DNA of 64,000 nt, from the NCBI GenBank assembly GCA_021234155.1, contig JAJEKV010000041.1, forward strand, positions 10,131,018-10,195,017, written 5' to 3'. A program made the translations under genes and the position numbers. Below the pieces are notes generated by a model. That model searched no databases, was not told where the DNA came from, and saw only the letters and a list, made by a program, of their open reading frames with translations. Positions 1 through 10,959 of the stretch are shown here, piece after piece. Positions within the stretch are counted from its first letter, which is position 1. The number at the start of each line of letters is the position of its first letter. This stretch comes from Isoetes taiwanensis (taxonomy: Eukaryota > Streptophyta > Lycopodiopsida > Isoetales > Isoetaceae).

Positions 1-1743
1 ATCCTTCTTTTGCAGTGCCATTCAATCTGTTAGAAAAAAGAAGGCCTCTCGGGGAATACAGGTTGCACAATGGTTCCCTTCTGTACCGAAATCGCTTATG
101 TGTTACACAGGCATATAGACAGAAAATGATGCAAGAATGTCATGAACCTCCTTATTCAGGTCATCAAGGAGTTCAAGCTGCACTTGCTACTATAAAAAGG
201 CGATTCTATTGGCCTAAACTGGTAAGGGATGTCAGAAGATATGTAGAAGCTTGTACAATTTGTCAGCAAGTTAAAGCTTCAACTAGTAAACCGGCTGGAT
301 TGTTACAACCCTTACCAATACCAGAAGCGCCATGGAAGCACATTACTATGGATTTCATCCAGGGTTTCCCAAATTCTTCTATAAGAATAATTAGATATGG
401 ACAGCTGCGGACAGGCTGTCTAAACAAGCTCATTTTATTCCTTGTAAATCCACCATGATAGCTCCTCATGCGAGCAAACTCTTTTTGAAGGAGACATTTA
501 AGATACATGGATTGCCGGATGCAATTATCACAGATAAGGATCCAATATTCTGCAGCAAATTTTGGTCAGGACTTATGAAGAATTTGGGTACCACTTTGAA
601 GTTTTCTACAGCCTATCATCCTCAAACGGATGGCCAAACAGAACTTGTTAACAGAAGTATTGAAGATATGTTATGGGCTTATGTAGCAGAAAGGAAAAAT
701 CAATGGGATAAGTATCTATATATGTGCTAGAATTTGCATATAACAATATCGTTCATTCGGTAACACAGAAAACTCCATTTGAGATTATCTATAGATGTGG
801 TTTAGATTCACCTATCACAAAGATTGGAGGCGAAGTTCTCGCTTCAGATGCAGTCACTCATGACTTTACGGATATTTTGAAGGAAATCAAGACTCGCATT
901 CTCAACAGTCAGCAGGCTATGATGTCCAAATTGGCAAAGAAGCGGCGAAAAGTTGAATACAAACAAGGACAATGGATGTGGATACATCTTCCCAAGAAGA
1001 GACTTCGAAAAATGGGTACAACAGGTATTATGGACCATTTCAAATTGAAGATAGAGTAGGTGAGAATGCTTATCGCCTAAGTCTATATGGGAAATGGCTT
1101 AACCTTCATCCAGTCTTTAATGTTGTAGTACTAAAACCCTTCAAAGGAGGTGAAATTTTTCCCGAGGTTTTCCAAAGAATGGACTATCCGAATCCGCCTC
1201 TCATTAAAGGAAATGAAGAGATGCTAGAACCTAAGAAGATTCTTACACATCAGGATAAGGAAAGACTTCGATCTTCTTATCGAAGGTATCTAGTAAAGTT
1301 TAAGTTTCATCCACCTTCTGATGCAGTACGGTACTCCAAGGACCAACTCAAAGAGTATCAAGCACTTGTGGATGAGTAAGAAGAGACTTTGAGACATGAT
1401 TAATTTGCAAATTATTTCAATTACATGATATATAACTTGTTGCAACAAATATTATTTGTCTGGCTATGACAATCAAGGGAATTTCAGTGTGGAATATCTA
1501 AAGAATGATATACGTTGGTCGAGCTTAATTACCTAAGGCTCAAATATCTTTACACGAGTTGAGCTCAAAGACCTCAGATTGACTTCATGCCATCTCTAAA
1601 TGAAATTGAGAAGAAAGCCCTCAGATTGACTTGAGGCCATCTCTAAATGAATTGAGATGAAAGCCCTCAGATTGACTTAGTCCATCTCTAAACGAATTGA
1701 GATGAGCAATTTTTCCTATGTTCAATCACGGGAAGGGAAGGAT
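1..1743 (+). mobile_element. Decayed 3' part of Ty3/gypsy G1 (integrase, chromodomain), partial copy
   Basis: The coding part (to 1379) matches the 3' end of the fuller copy at 12390-13768. In order it shows an H2C2 zinc-binding region (His at about 165, Cys-x2-Cys at about 255-265), the integrase core (ITDKDP near 528, HPQTDGQTE near 618), and a C-terminal domain ending in a chromodomain (RRYLVKFKF then DAVRYSKDQLKEY, 1280-1365). The frame is broken near 410, at the TAG near 728 and near 1020, so no integrase can be made. Three tandem copies of a roughly 48-bp unit (CTCAGATTGACTT...) lie at 1571-1700 in the 3' non-coding part. A polypurine tract (GGGAAGGGAAGGA) ends just before 1744. The element runs off the left edge of the window. 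Confidence 0.93.
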
Positions 1744-2248
1744 TGCTACGGTATTAGAACAAAAGCTCGGGGGTGTGATTCACAACCAACAAGTGACTTA
1801 AATGAAACCATTGGCTCATTAGAATGTTTATGGCTAATAAGGGACCTAATATCAACCCATCCAAATTTGTCCTCATCCTCACATGGATTCGAACCCTAAT
1901 CTCTAGCTTGAGAGACCAAGCGCCTAACCAAAGCACCAACCTTAAACTTAATAAAAAAAGGCTAAGCGACTTTTCAAAACGGCAAAGGTCAAAAAGGGAT
2001 TTACCTTTAAGGGCCTTTCAGGAGACTATAAAAGAACATACATAGGGGGACGAGTTATGAAGAATCACCACCATAGCCCTACCTCTCTTCCTCTACTGAT
2101 TTTCCCTTCTACTTCCAATTCTCTATAGCCAAGCTCGTTGGTCTGAGCGGGATAAAGATTTCCTGCGCCAGGATAAAGATTTTCTGGTGAATCCGGTTGG
2201 GTGGATCGAGCTCCTCCTTCTAACTGGACTATCTTTTAGCTCTTTCTT
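1744..2248 (+). repeat. LTR of the G1 family (right end uncertain)
   Basis: It starts TGCTACGG directly after the polypurine tract, as a 3' LTR should. The same sequence occurs inverted at 38225-38726, and the similarity stops near 2248, so the true LTR end may lie further right. It carries a TATA-like ACTATAAAAG near 2026-2035, consistent with a U3 promoter. No target-site duplication could be assigned. Confidence 0.8.
1885..1955 (-). repeat. tRNA-like (SINE-head) segment inside the G1 LTR
   Basis: On the minus strand a perfect pol III B box (GGTTCGAATCC, 1885-1895) is preceded at tRNA-like distance by an A-box-like TGGTTAGGCGC. The same pair is kept in the inverted LTR near 38.55 kb, so it predates the spread of the family. 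It lies antisense to LTR transcription. It could be a SINE caught by the LTR or a chance tRNA-like promoter. No 3' tail is visible. Confidence 0.45.
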
Positions 2249-3363
2249 TTTGGGTTGCCCCTAGGGGGGCAAACCTTGACTTATGTGGGTTGTTGACATA
2301 TTTCAAGAATATGTTGGTATATGCTTAGGATATTCCAAAAACTGCTCCAAACTTGGTAGCCCCCTTAAACTGGCAGTCATCCTCGTTATTGTGCTAGACT
2401 CATTTTACCTTGTAACCGGATGCTCGTATGGCCGATGCTCGTATGGCCGATGCTGATGGGTTTTGCAGCTTCGGTCATGGCCGGTTTGATTATGGCGCCT
2501 TCTTCTTCTTTTGCGATGGTCGGCTTAGAAAGCTTTATAGTCATTCTCATTTCTGCATCACAAACAGGGAGGAGCTATGAGCAAGCTTTGTAGAACAATG
2601 TTAAGGCAAATCCGGCGGATTCTTTTTCTGCTGCACAATTTGGTGGATTCTTTTTTCGCTTCACAATCCGCATGACAAGTTACCTTTGAACAATTTTCTT
2701 TTCCATGTTCTGCATCCACAACGCCCTGTTCTTTCCTCCTGTTTCTGGAGCGCATTATAAGAGGAAGGCTCAACGAACTGTTCTTCTGAATCGACTCAAA
2801 ACATACTAGGTCCTGCTTCTGAATTGACAAAGGAAAGTTTCTTCTCCTGAATCCGGCCGGAAGACAGTAGGAAGCTCGAAGCTAACTGCACGCCGAGATC
2901 TCGCTGTTGTCGTCCCAAACCCTATTGTAGACTAGGCCGCACTTGCAAATCCAGGTTTCGCTATAAAGAACTCGGGCTATGTTGTGAATCCAGGTTTTGC
3001 AGCAATGGCCCTTCTATATCAAGGAATTCAGGTTTTACTGTAAACTCAGGCTTTACTCCAGGTTTTATGACAACGGCCTTTTCCCATAGCCTCACTCATT
3101 TTGCTACCGGATTGCTATTACTTTTTGAAAAAAGTTCGCTCCAGGGTTTGTTTGCTATAGCCGCAGCTCCATTTTCTTTAACCGCTTTTCCTGGATCCGA
3201 GTCCCTGCCCTTGGAAATGGCACTGTTCAGGGTTTCAGGAGGCAAGCTTCCGCATGTCCTAAGTAGTCTGCTGCTAAGCTCCCCTACAAAAAAGCCATGG
3301 CTATCAAGAACCACGGGCTTTTCTTTTGCCTTCATGTCTCTGTTTTAGGCAATGTTATTAGAA
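2249..3363. other. No recognisable gene
   Basis: A short direct repeat (GATGCTCGTATGGCC, near 2423-2450) and several loose repeats of a CCAGGTTT phrase (2950-3065) are visible. Short open frames here show no family features. It may include the rest of the G1 LTR. Confidence 0.5.
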
Positions 3364-4209
3364 GCCATAGCCGTGGCTGCACATGAGTATGTGCCTAATT
3401 TTGTTCAGAGACTGAATCAAGAGCTTATCATGGCACAAGGTGGCATCAAGCTTTTGGCTAGAGTAGCAGATGATGTAGAAGATCCACAGATACTAAGAAT
3501 GGTTGCAGGTGCCATTGCAAATATTTGGAGCAATGGTATCATCCCAATCTGTTAAAAAAATAACAACAAATTCAGGAATGATGATAATGGCAATAATAGC
3601 AGTGAAGTGATACAGGGATGCATGTATATATGAGATGTTTTTGGTCTCTCGTTTTTTGAAGAGATAAGAAATCTAGTGAGGTCTCAGACAAATTACAAAC
3701 GACGTTGAGAGAAGAAGGGGAAATAAGAGCTCTGCTCGTGATGGTAAAATCAAGACAGAGGGATTGCTAATTTGCAAAATGTGAATCTCGGACGCACAAG
3801 CTATGAGTTGTCCTCGTGGCCTCAATTCTGTATGCTATATGAAGTCTTAATGCTTGTATTGGTACACGAAGTAGAACTGGCCGATCTCTGCTCATTGATG
3901 ATGGGGCACTGCTATGGGTTGTCGATAATGCCAGCAATGAAGCTTCACCCATTTGTAGACATATTGAACTTGCTCTATGTCATCTTGCTCAACATGGTAT
4001 GCCCAAAGTGCTTTTCTATCAAACTAGTATGTTCTAATTATTATAGATCATATATTCTTTGCAGAAGTGAAGCTGGAGGAGCACTATAGGAACTTAGTCA
4101 GATTTCTAAAGAATGTTCAAGAGAAGACATCGGTAACCTTGCCATGCGAACATTGAATAGTTGTGTAACTTTTCAAACAGAATTGCGATGGCATCAAAGG
4201 ATAAAATAA
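3364..4209 (+). pseudogene. Armadillo-repeat kinesin (ARK family) 3' end, pseudogene
   Basis: Three exon-like blocks match the C-terminal armadillo repeats of plant ARK kinesins (microtubule motors). The first, about 3364-3535, has NQELIMAQGG and EDPQILRMVAGAIAN. The second, 3688-3996, has KLQ, FAKCESR, RSLLIDDGAL and RRHIELALCHLAQH-like stretches. The third, 4065-4209, has CSREDI and TFQTELR and ends at a natural C-terminus (TAA 4207-4209). GT-AG introns fit at 3536-3687 and 3997-4064, so this is a decayed genomic copy, not a retrocopy. It is broken by a one-base loss in the IANFAKC region (about 3766-3776), a stop in place of the conserved Trp (GAL-stop-EL, about 4087), and missing residues around both junctions. 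The motor domain is absent from the window. Confidence 0.85.
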
Positions 4210-4385
4210 ATGTGCAATATTTTGCTAGCTACTCTTAGTTGTACAACTCCCAATTTTTTGGAGGGTCTAGTCTGCCACGTTTGTAATCTACTAGTGTAAC
4301 TAGACACATATATCAAAATAGGCCCCATGGATATAATTTACGTACTTGTACTTGTGTGTGTGAATCAAGCTTTGGTATGATTATG

Positions 4386-5132
4386 TGATACGGCACTAGC
4401 TTGGGGGCGTGGCTCAGAGAAGGATTTGCAGAAAACAAACACAGAGGCAAGGGTCTTTTATTAACTTTGATTGTTATAGCCTTAGGCGTTTTTAAATTGC
4501 ACTTTTAATAAGGGAACCATTGAAAAGATAAACATGTTAAACTAAAAGGAACTATTGGAATCGATTTAACCGTTTAGGTAAAAAAACGAACGAAGCATGT
4601 AAAACAAACAAAATCGAAAGTTGAGCCTTTGTTGTCGGAAAAGGGCAAACGGAACAGAAATAGCTCTTGGGTCAGCGGACCTGGTCGGATTGCCGGAAAA
4701 GGGTTTCCGGACTGCTAAGAATAGCAGTAAAACGTTCTGACTGCCAAATTTAGCAAAAGGTAAAGGGAATTTAAATTTAGTTGCACGACACCTTTTAAGA
4801 TAGTATAAGAAGGAATTGATCTGCAGAATTGTAGCAGCCGTAAGTGCCTAGCATGCTATAGAATCCTGTCTACAGTAGATCTCTTGGTAAATTGTGATTG
4901 AAATAAGTGTTTCCTTTAGCTCTAGAGAATTCCAGAGAATCCCAGAGAGGCTATCCAGCTGGTTAGCAGACTCTCAGAATTGGGAGGAATTTGAGCTTGA
5001 ACTTGCCGTGTTTGCAAATCAGAGCCCGGTTGGGTGGATAAGTTGTGCCGAGAGACTTTGATCTGGAGATTCCAGACTGTTTGGACTAACCGTGTTTGAT
5101 AGTTTTGCAGACAGGGAAGCCCGTTTGTATCA
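4386..5132 (+). repeat. 5' LTR of the TR-GAG element
   Basis: Direct repeat of 6777-7521. The termini are TGATACGG and GTATCA. It differs from the 3' LTR mainly in two short stretches near 4823-4845 and 4865-4880 and by single bases elsewhere. Confidence 0.95.
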
Positions 5133-5134
5133 AG

Positions 5135-5146
5135 TGGTATCAGAGC
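5135..5146 (+). promoter_or_regulatory. tRNA-Met primer binding site
   Basis: TGGTATCAGAGC lies two bases after the 5' LTR. It is the standard plant initiator tRNA-Met primer site for minus-strand DNA synthesis. Confidence 0.92.
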
Positions 5147-5170
5147 TGTGACATCCTAAGACTTTGTGAA

Positions 5171-6396
5171 ATGGCCCAGAACAAATTTAATCTTCCTGTA
5201 GACCAGTATAATCAAGCTATGAATGCTGCTGCACAGATTGCAGCACAGATTGGCATGCTGCCTACATCTGTTAGTTTTGAGGAGAACCAGAAGAAACTTG
5301 AATATGTAGCAATTCTGTATGGGCACTTGCCAAACATATTCCAACAGCCTCCTTTGCCTGCAAGCATGCCACCAGTTACTCCATCACCACCTGATTCTCC
5401 TGTTGTAGTTGCCAATGCCAAAATAGGTTGAATTAAATGGTTGGAGAAGGTAGAAGGAATGCCGTCATATGCGGGAAATAAGCGGAGTCCACCAGCAGTT
5501 CTAGGATTCCTGGCAAGTTGGGAAAGTTTCTTTGAAAGAGTAAAAGCTACGGAGGAGCAGAAACTGCAAGCTATGGACAAATATTTAACTGACATAGCCA
5601 GAATATGGTGGCAAGGTCGTAAGAAATTGTTACCTCAGGTTTCTGAGTAGCTTTTAGAAAAGCATTTGAGTCACACAACTTGCATGCAAATTATTACCCA
5701 GATCTTAAAAGGCAGTGGGATCTTTTTAAGCAAGGGGAACATGAATCGGTACATCACTTTTATTCCAAGTTCTCCTACTTAGTGGTACAGATGGGAGAAT
5801 TACAGCCAGGAGGACTATCTGAAAGTGAAGTGACGCGAAAATTCATAGCTGGACTGCGAGATCCATTATATGCAGAGCTATGTTTTGCAGAACCATCAAT
5901 TATTGATGAAGCAGTGCGAAAGGCTGAAGCCGCAGAGATGAAACTCAATCCTAGTATAATACGGTATGATATATGGGAGGGGTTTCCTCAGGAGAAAATT
6001 TTTAAGACTGATAATGGCAAGGCATCTGAAAGAGAGAATAAGCGGAATCGAGTAAGTGCCTTGCCTGGCAATGATGAACCCCGTACGAAGAGAAGCAACG
6101 GAGAGCGCAGGATGGCCAAAGCTCAAGCAAACGCACCCCCGGGAGGATGTTTTATATGTGGAGGTCCACACTATAAGAATCAATGTCCAAAAGTCATATC
6201 CAAAGGGGATCTTGAGCAACCAAAGGAGGATACTCGAGCAAAAACTCGAACAACTGCGCAGATTGCTCATGTTCGTATTGCAGAAGAAGTTCCTGAAAAG
6301 GTTCCTGAAAGTTCCCACGCTAAGTTTGACAAAGAAAAGGCAGAAGACTATAAAAGAAGTCGCCTTCAAATTGGCTACGTGGGTAAAAACAAGTAG
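5171..6396 (+). pseudogene. gag polyprotein of the TR-GAG element, disrupted
   Basis: It begins MAQNKFNLP at 5171 and contains a capsid (retrotransposon gag) domain with KLQAMDKYL and WWQGR, followed by a CCHC-like zinc knuckle (CFICGGPHYKNQC, about 6150-6188). The knuckle has one residue fewer than usual between the second Cys and the His; the G1 gag shares this spacing. Breaks are a TGA at 5429, a TAG at about 5648 and a frameshift near 5650-5680. When intact it would package element RNA. The capsid segment is clearly homologous to the G1 gag at 9500-10000. Confidence 0.88.
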
Positions 6397-6579
6397 GGTA
6401 AAGACATGTGTGTGTGTTGAATGATTTGAGCATTGTATTCATTTGGTTTGAGATAATGAAAGTTTTTTTCAAATGAATGTTGCTCTAGAATTTAGAAGGG
6501 GGCAACTATGACTGCAGCACAGAAGCCAGACCCTTAGAACTGTAAGGCAGATGGTAAGTTTACCAGCCTAGAAGAAATC

Positions 6580-6725
6580 CTTTCAAAGCAGATAGTCAGG
6601 TGACTAGCTTAGAAAGAAAGGTAGAAATCCGTTCAAAGCAGAGAGTCAGGTGACTAGCTTAGAAAGAAAGGTGGTTATTCCAGACAAAGCAGATAGTCAG
6701 TTGACTAGCTTTGGGAAAGATTGTT
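6580..6725 (+). repeat. Three tandem ~50-60-bp repeats downstream of gag
   Basis: A unit containing AAAGCAGATAGTCAGGTGAC and CTAGCTTAGAAAGAAAGG occurs three times just before the polypurine tract. G1 also has short tandem units at the equivalent position. Confidence 0.85.
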
Positions 6726-6760
6726 ACTCCCTAAGGCAGATGATCGAGGACGATCAGCCT

Positions 6761-6776
6761 TGGGAAGGGAGGGAAT
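6761..6776 (+). promoter_or_regulatory. Polypurine tract of the TR-GAG element
   Basis: GGGAAGGGAGGGAAT directly abuts the 3' LTR and would prime plus-strand DNA synthesis. Confidence 0.9.
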
Positions 6777-7521
6777 TGATACGGCACTAGCTTGGGGGCG
6801 TGGCTCAGAGAAGGATTTGCAGAAAACAAACACAGAGGCAAGGGTCTTTTATTAACTTTGATTGTATAGCCTTAGGCATTTTTAAATTGCACTTTTAATA
6901 AGGGAACCATTGAAAAGATAAACATGTTAAACTAAAAGGAACTATTGGAATCGATTTAACCGTTTAGGTAAAAAACGAACGAAGCATGTAAAACAAACAA
7001 AATCGAAAGCTGAGCCTTTGTTGTCGGAAAAGGGCAAACGGAACAGAAATAGCTCTTGGGTCAGCGGACCTGGTCGGATTGCCGGAAAAGGGTTTCCGGA
7101 CTGCTAAGAATAGCAGTAAAACGTTCTGACTGCCAAATTTAGAAAAAGGTAAAGGGAATTTAAATTTAGTTGCACGACACCTTTTAAGATAGTATAAGAA
7201 GGAATTGATCTGCTTGTGTAGCGGTAGTAAGTGCCTAGCATGCTATAGAATCCTCGTCTCTGATGAGATCTCTTGGTAAATTGTGATTGAAATAAGTGTT
7301 TCCTTTAGCTCTAGAGAATTCCAGAGAATCCCAGAGAGGCTATCCAGCTGGTTAGCAGACTCTCAGAATTGGGAGGAATTTGAGCTTGAACTTGCCGTGT
7401 TTGCAAATCAGAGCCCGGTTGGGTGGATAAGTTGTGCCGAGAGACTTTGATCTGGAGATTCCAGACTGTTTAGACTAACCGTGTTTGATAGTTTTGCAGA
7501 TAGGGAAGCCCGTTTGTATCA
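6777..7521 (+). repeat. 3' LTR of the TR-GAG element
   Basis: Direct repeat of the 5' LTR, with the same termini. It is followed by the TTATG target duplication. Confidence 0.95.
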
Positions 7522-7526
7522 TTATG

Positions 7527-8483
7527 CCCACCCCAGCAAAAAAAGAAAAAAAAAACGGGGAGGCAAAAGGACACCACGACAATCGGTAGCTAGGTGATAT
7601 GTCATCTAAGATTTAGGCAAAGTTCACAGAGTTCACAGACTTGAGTATGTGGTCGAATCATTTAACGTTGGGTTGATTCACACACTTGAGTCTCCCATAT
7701 TAGCTAGTTCACCAATATAGTTACTTCGTAGTTTTTAAACGGCTCAAAGTATTAAATCTACTACTACTACTACTTATAGAATTCATAGAATTGAATCTTT
7801 GTCTTGAGTTTTTTTAGGTTAGCTCTAAATGGTTCATATAGTTGAGCCTACCTAAGTATAGGCATAAGTTAGCAAGCCGACATTTCATTAATCAAATGTT
7901 ACTGTCCTCTACCAACATTGTTAAACATTCTTTACGTCTTGTCAATTAGCATTTGGAACATCCTATGTTTCATCAATAAGTTTCTTCCTAATTCTATGAA
8001 GCTTAGGTAACGTTATAATGAATAAAAGCCAATGTTCTGCATTTTGTTTTTGCTTGGGGCAAGTAGCAAGGCACTCGTTGGAGCTTGCTGAGGTCACTAT
8101 ATTAACCCTTACATTTTTCAAACATGTATGAGAAAAAATGGTTAAGACATTAAGACCATTAAATATGAAAATTCTCATGACCATTAAAATAAGATTTTAG
8201 TAGCGGGAGTATCTATTTGATTTGCAATAGGATGTGATGTTTCATAGTTCCATTAATCCATTGCACCTTTGAGAGAAACCAAACTCTTATTGAACAGCTG
8301 AGACATGATGATGGTTAACCAAGTTAATCTACAATGCTTCAGCGGTATAGTGTTAAGTGACAATCCCTAGAGCAGCTTAGCTATACCATGCACTTATATC
8401 ATGCAAAGAGCATTACAAATCAAGCAGGGTGGGGGCCTTATGATTTCATTAGCTACCTGGATGTAGCGCCATTTTATTGGCAG
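7527..8483. other. No recognisable gene
   Basis: AT-rich sequence with a short CTA microsatellite near 7760-7775. The open frames are short and show no family features. The end of this stretch may be an intron upstream of the SPAG6-like exon, since it ends in a pyrimidine-rich run and CAG. Confidence 0.5.
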
Positions 8484-8685
8484 GTTCTTGTGGCAACTAG
8501 AGTGTTCCCAAAAATCTTTATATGCCTCAAGGATGCTGATTGTCAGGTGCGCAAGCAAGCTGCAATTGTTATTAGGGAAGTTGCAAAGCATACACCCCAA
8601 TTGGCACAATTCATTGTTAGCGTTGGCGATGTGACAATACTCGTTGATAATGCTGCAGAAAGCATAGGAGATGCTCATTTACCTG
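8484..8685 (+). pseudogene. SPAG6/PF16-like armadillo exon (fragment)
   Basis: The translation has VFPKIFICLKD, VRKQAA, IREVAKHTPQLAQFIV and a closing LPG. This is the order seen in SPAG6/PF16, the armadillo protein of the axonemal central pair needed for flagellar beating. The block is bounded by CAG before 8484 and a GT after 8685 that splits the Gly codon, as a real exon could be. No neighbouring SPAG6 exons were recognised, so it is either an isolated fragment or one exon of a gene with very long introns. It contains no internal stop. Confidence 0.75.
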
Positions 8686-9396
8686 GTGCTCCACCAAGTC
8701 AGAATTTCCTACTTTCTGCCAATTAGCAACTTTTAAAACAAATTGCCTGCCTAAAATTTGGAACCTTGAAGTCCTATTTTTGTATAGTTATCATCCGAGA
8801 GAAATACAAAGACCTAAAAATTTGGATTTTTGTTAGAAATAACTTTTGAGAAATGCTTCTTCATATCCATGTAGACTATGGCATATTAGTTAAAATAGGT
8901 AACGTCTCCGAAATTTTGTCATGCTACAGATTTTCATTTCCTTCCACCTTCCAAAAGGTTCATTGACTAAAATGGGTAATGGATATCATTGATCTTCTTT
9001 TTTCCTCTAACGCATAATACAACAGGTTATAAACTAGTAGGCATGTATGCTAAGCATTTATTGATTGTCATAAAACATGCATAAACAGCCACGCATTGGA
9101 ACCACCATATGGTTATGTCTGAGGAACACGTTACCTGATTGCTCTTTGCTTGTCGAAAATTATTTTGTTGGTCCTAGTTTCTCTTAATATTTTTTCTAAT
9201 GCGGAAGTGACATGTATTTTGTCTAGGTTGGCCCAACAACATTTGGAGTCACAGGTCAATATAATCACCAGTTTTCTTCAAAGTCCAAAGGTCAGGTTAT
9301 GGCAAAAAGAAAGGTTTGTCACTAGCTAATTAGCCTAACAGACATCTAGCAATTGCATACCAATTCTTGCCAGATCCTGCGCAAACAAATACCGCC
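8686..9396. other. No recognisable gene
   Basis: AT-rich. It probably spans the lost 5' LTR and leader junction of the following G1 copy, since neither a G1 LTR nor a TGGTATCAGAGC primer site is visible. Confidence 0.4.
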
Positions 9397-10420
9397 ATGA
9401 GTGACTCTGTGCCACCTCCGCTGCCAAGTAGTCCTTGAAATTCCTTCTCCACCTCCTGTCCAAGATTCTGATGTTTTCGCTGATGCTGAAAATAACCCCA
9501 AGAAAGACAAATTGTGTAAGTGGCTTGAAAAGGTGGATATGCCTTACTTCAAAGGGGGTTCTGACATAAAACCGACACAGGTTATCATTTTCTTGTGTAT
9601 TTGGGAGAAAATCTTTGAATGCGTCAAGGTGTCTGAACAAGAAAAGTTACAAGCCATGGACACTTACCTTGATGATCAAGCGCAGGTTTGGTGGCAGGGA
9701 AGGAGACAGATGGAACCTCAGAATAATTTATGGTCCGAGTTCAAGCATGCTTTTGAAGCAAATTAATTGCCTGCCAACTATTATAGAATCCTAAAAAAAA
9801 AATGGGATCAAATCAAAGAGGAAGAAGGAGAATCTGTAGCTGATTATAACCTGAAGTTTAATCACTTAGGGTCCCAAGTTTGCAATCTCAGTGAAGCTGA
9901 ACTTTTGCGAGAATATGTTAATGGATTGTGAGAGGAAATCTTTACAGAGTTGGATCTTTTAGAACTAGTGGATATGGCATATGCAACTCGAAAAGCAGGA
10001 GCTGCTGAGAGGAAACTTAATCCCAAAGCTAGAAGATTGGTGATATGGGAAGGAACACCATCTAGAGAACAAAAGAGAATGAAAAGAGAAAAGTATGGTA
10101 ATAAAAAAGATAACAAGGATAGGAGAGAATGAGATGGAAGGAAACCTCGAAGGGGAGCGCGATTTGACAGCCGAAAGAAGAGTAATGGGTATCAATCCCA
10201 CCAGCAAGAGACTCCCAAGGGACCAAGAACTGGTTGCAATATATGTGGTGGTCCGCATTATCAGATTAATTGCCCAAAGAATACAGTTGTTCCCGAAAAG
10301 CCGATAAGAAAAGTGCAGTTCAAGGAACCTGCTCCTAAGGAATGGCCTACTGCCCAAGCTCATAACCTAGAGGATAGGCCTGAAACATCCCAGGCAGGAG
10401 AGTGGCTTCGGAACAAGAAA
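9397..10420 (+). pseudogene. G1 gag, disrupted
   Basis: It starts near the ATG at 9397 and is stopped after about 13 codons. The capsid part has KLQAMDTYLDDQAQVWWQGR (9646-9705) and a KKWDQIKEEEGES-like stretch near 9796-9835, with stops at about 9764 and 9928. The knuckle CNICGGPHYQINC is encoded near 10230-10270 in another frame. The basic region before it (10040-10200) would bind nucleic acid. Confidence 0.85.
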
Positions 10421-10429
10421 AAGGCCGGT

Positions 10430-10900
10430 TGCAAATTGCATACATGAAGGCACTAAGTGCCGCAACAGTCCCATCCTCATGGTTGTTTAAACTCAGAGGT
10501 AAAATCGCAGATCGAGAGATTGTTGTCCTGCTAGATGATGGAGCAACTCATGATTTTATCTTCATGGATGTGGTAAATGAGTTGAAGTTGCCAGTTTATG
10601 AATTGCAAGCTCAACTTTCTGTAGTATAAGGGCTTAAAGGGTCAGAAGGCAGTTGTGACAAATTTGTTATTGCGCCATTGCAAATGGAAATTTACTCTGA
10701 GCACAGGTCACTTTTAGTAGCTGATCTGGGAATGGTGGATGTAATTCTTGGAATAGGATGGCGAACCCAGTATGATGTACAACCCAACTATCGCCAAAGG
10801 ACTATTAAAATGTTTGTTGATGGGCACAATAATTTTGAAAGCTAAATATGTAAATGAATGTGAACCTTTGCTATCATATTCTGAAGCAAAGACCTTAATA
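10430..10900 (+). pseudogene. G1 aspartic protease region
   Basis: The active-site motif reads LLDDGATHDF near 10530-10560, where the family normally has D-S/T-G. It is followed by the expected VVNELKLPV and, in another frame, a DVILGIGW-like flap region (about 10738-10765). The protease cuts Gag-Pol. Stops and frameshifts are present from 10627 on. Confidence 0.8.
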
Positions 10901-10959
10901 CAAAATGACGACGAGTCATATTTCATTTATCTGAGAGACTCCGATCCTCCATTTCAAAC

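Larger units (their letters stand above)
4381..7526 (+). mobile_element. Complete TR-GAG-type LTR element (gag only), with TSDs
   Basis: The element proper is 4386-7521. Target duplications TTATG lie at 4381-4385 and 7522-7526 and match perfectly. LTRs of 747 and 745 bp (4386-5132 and 6777-7521) begin TGATACGG and end GTTTGTATCA, and differ at only a few places by eye, which suggests a fairly recent insertion. Inside are a tRNA-Met primer site, a broken gag and a polypurine tract, but no protease, RT or integrase. This is the TR-GAG architecture known from plants. It must have been copied in trans, plausibly by G1, whose gag and termini are similar. Confidence 0.95.
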
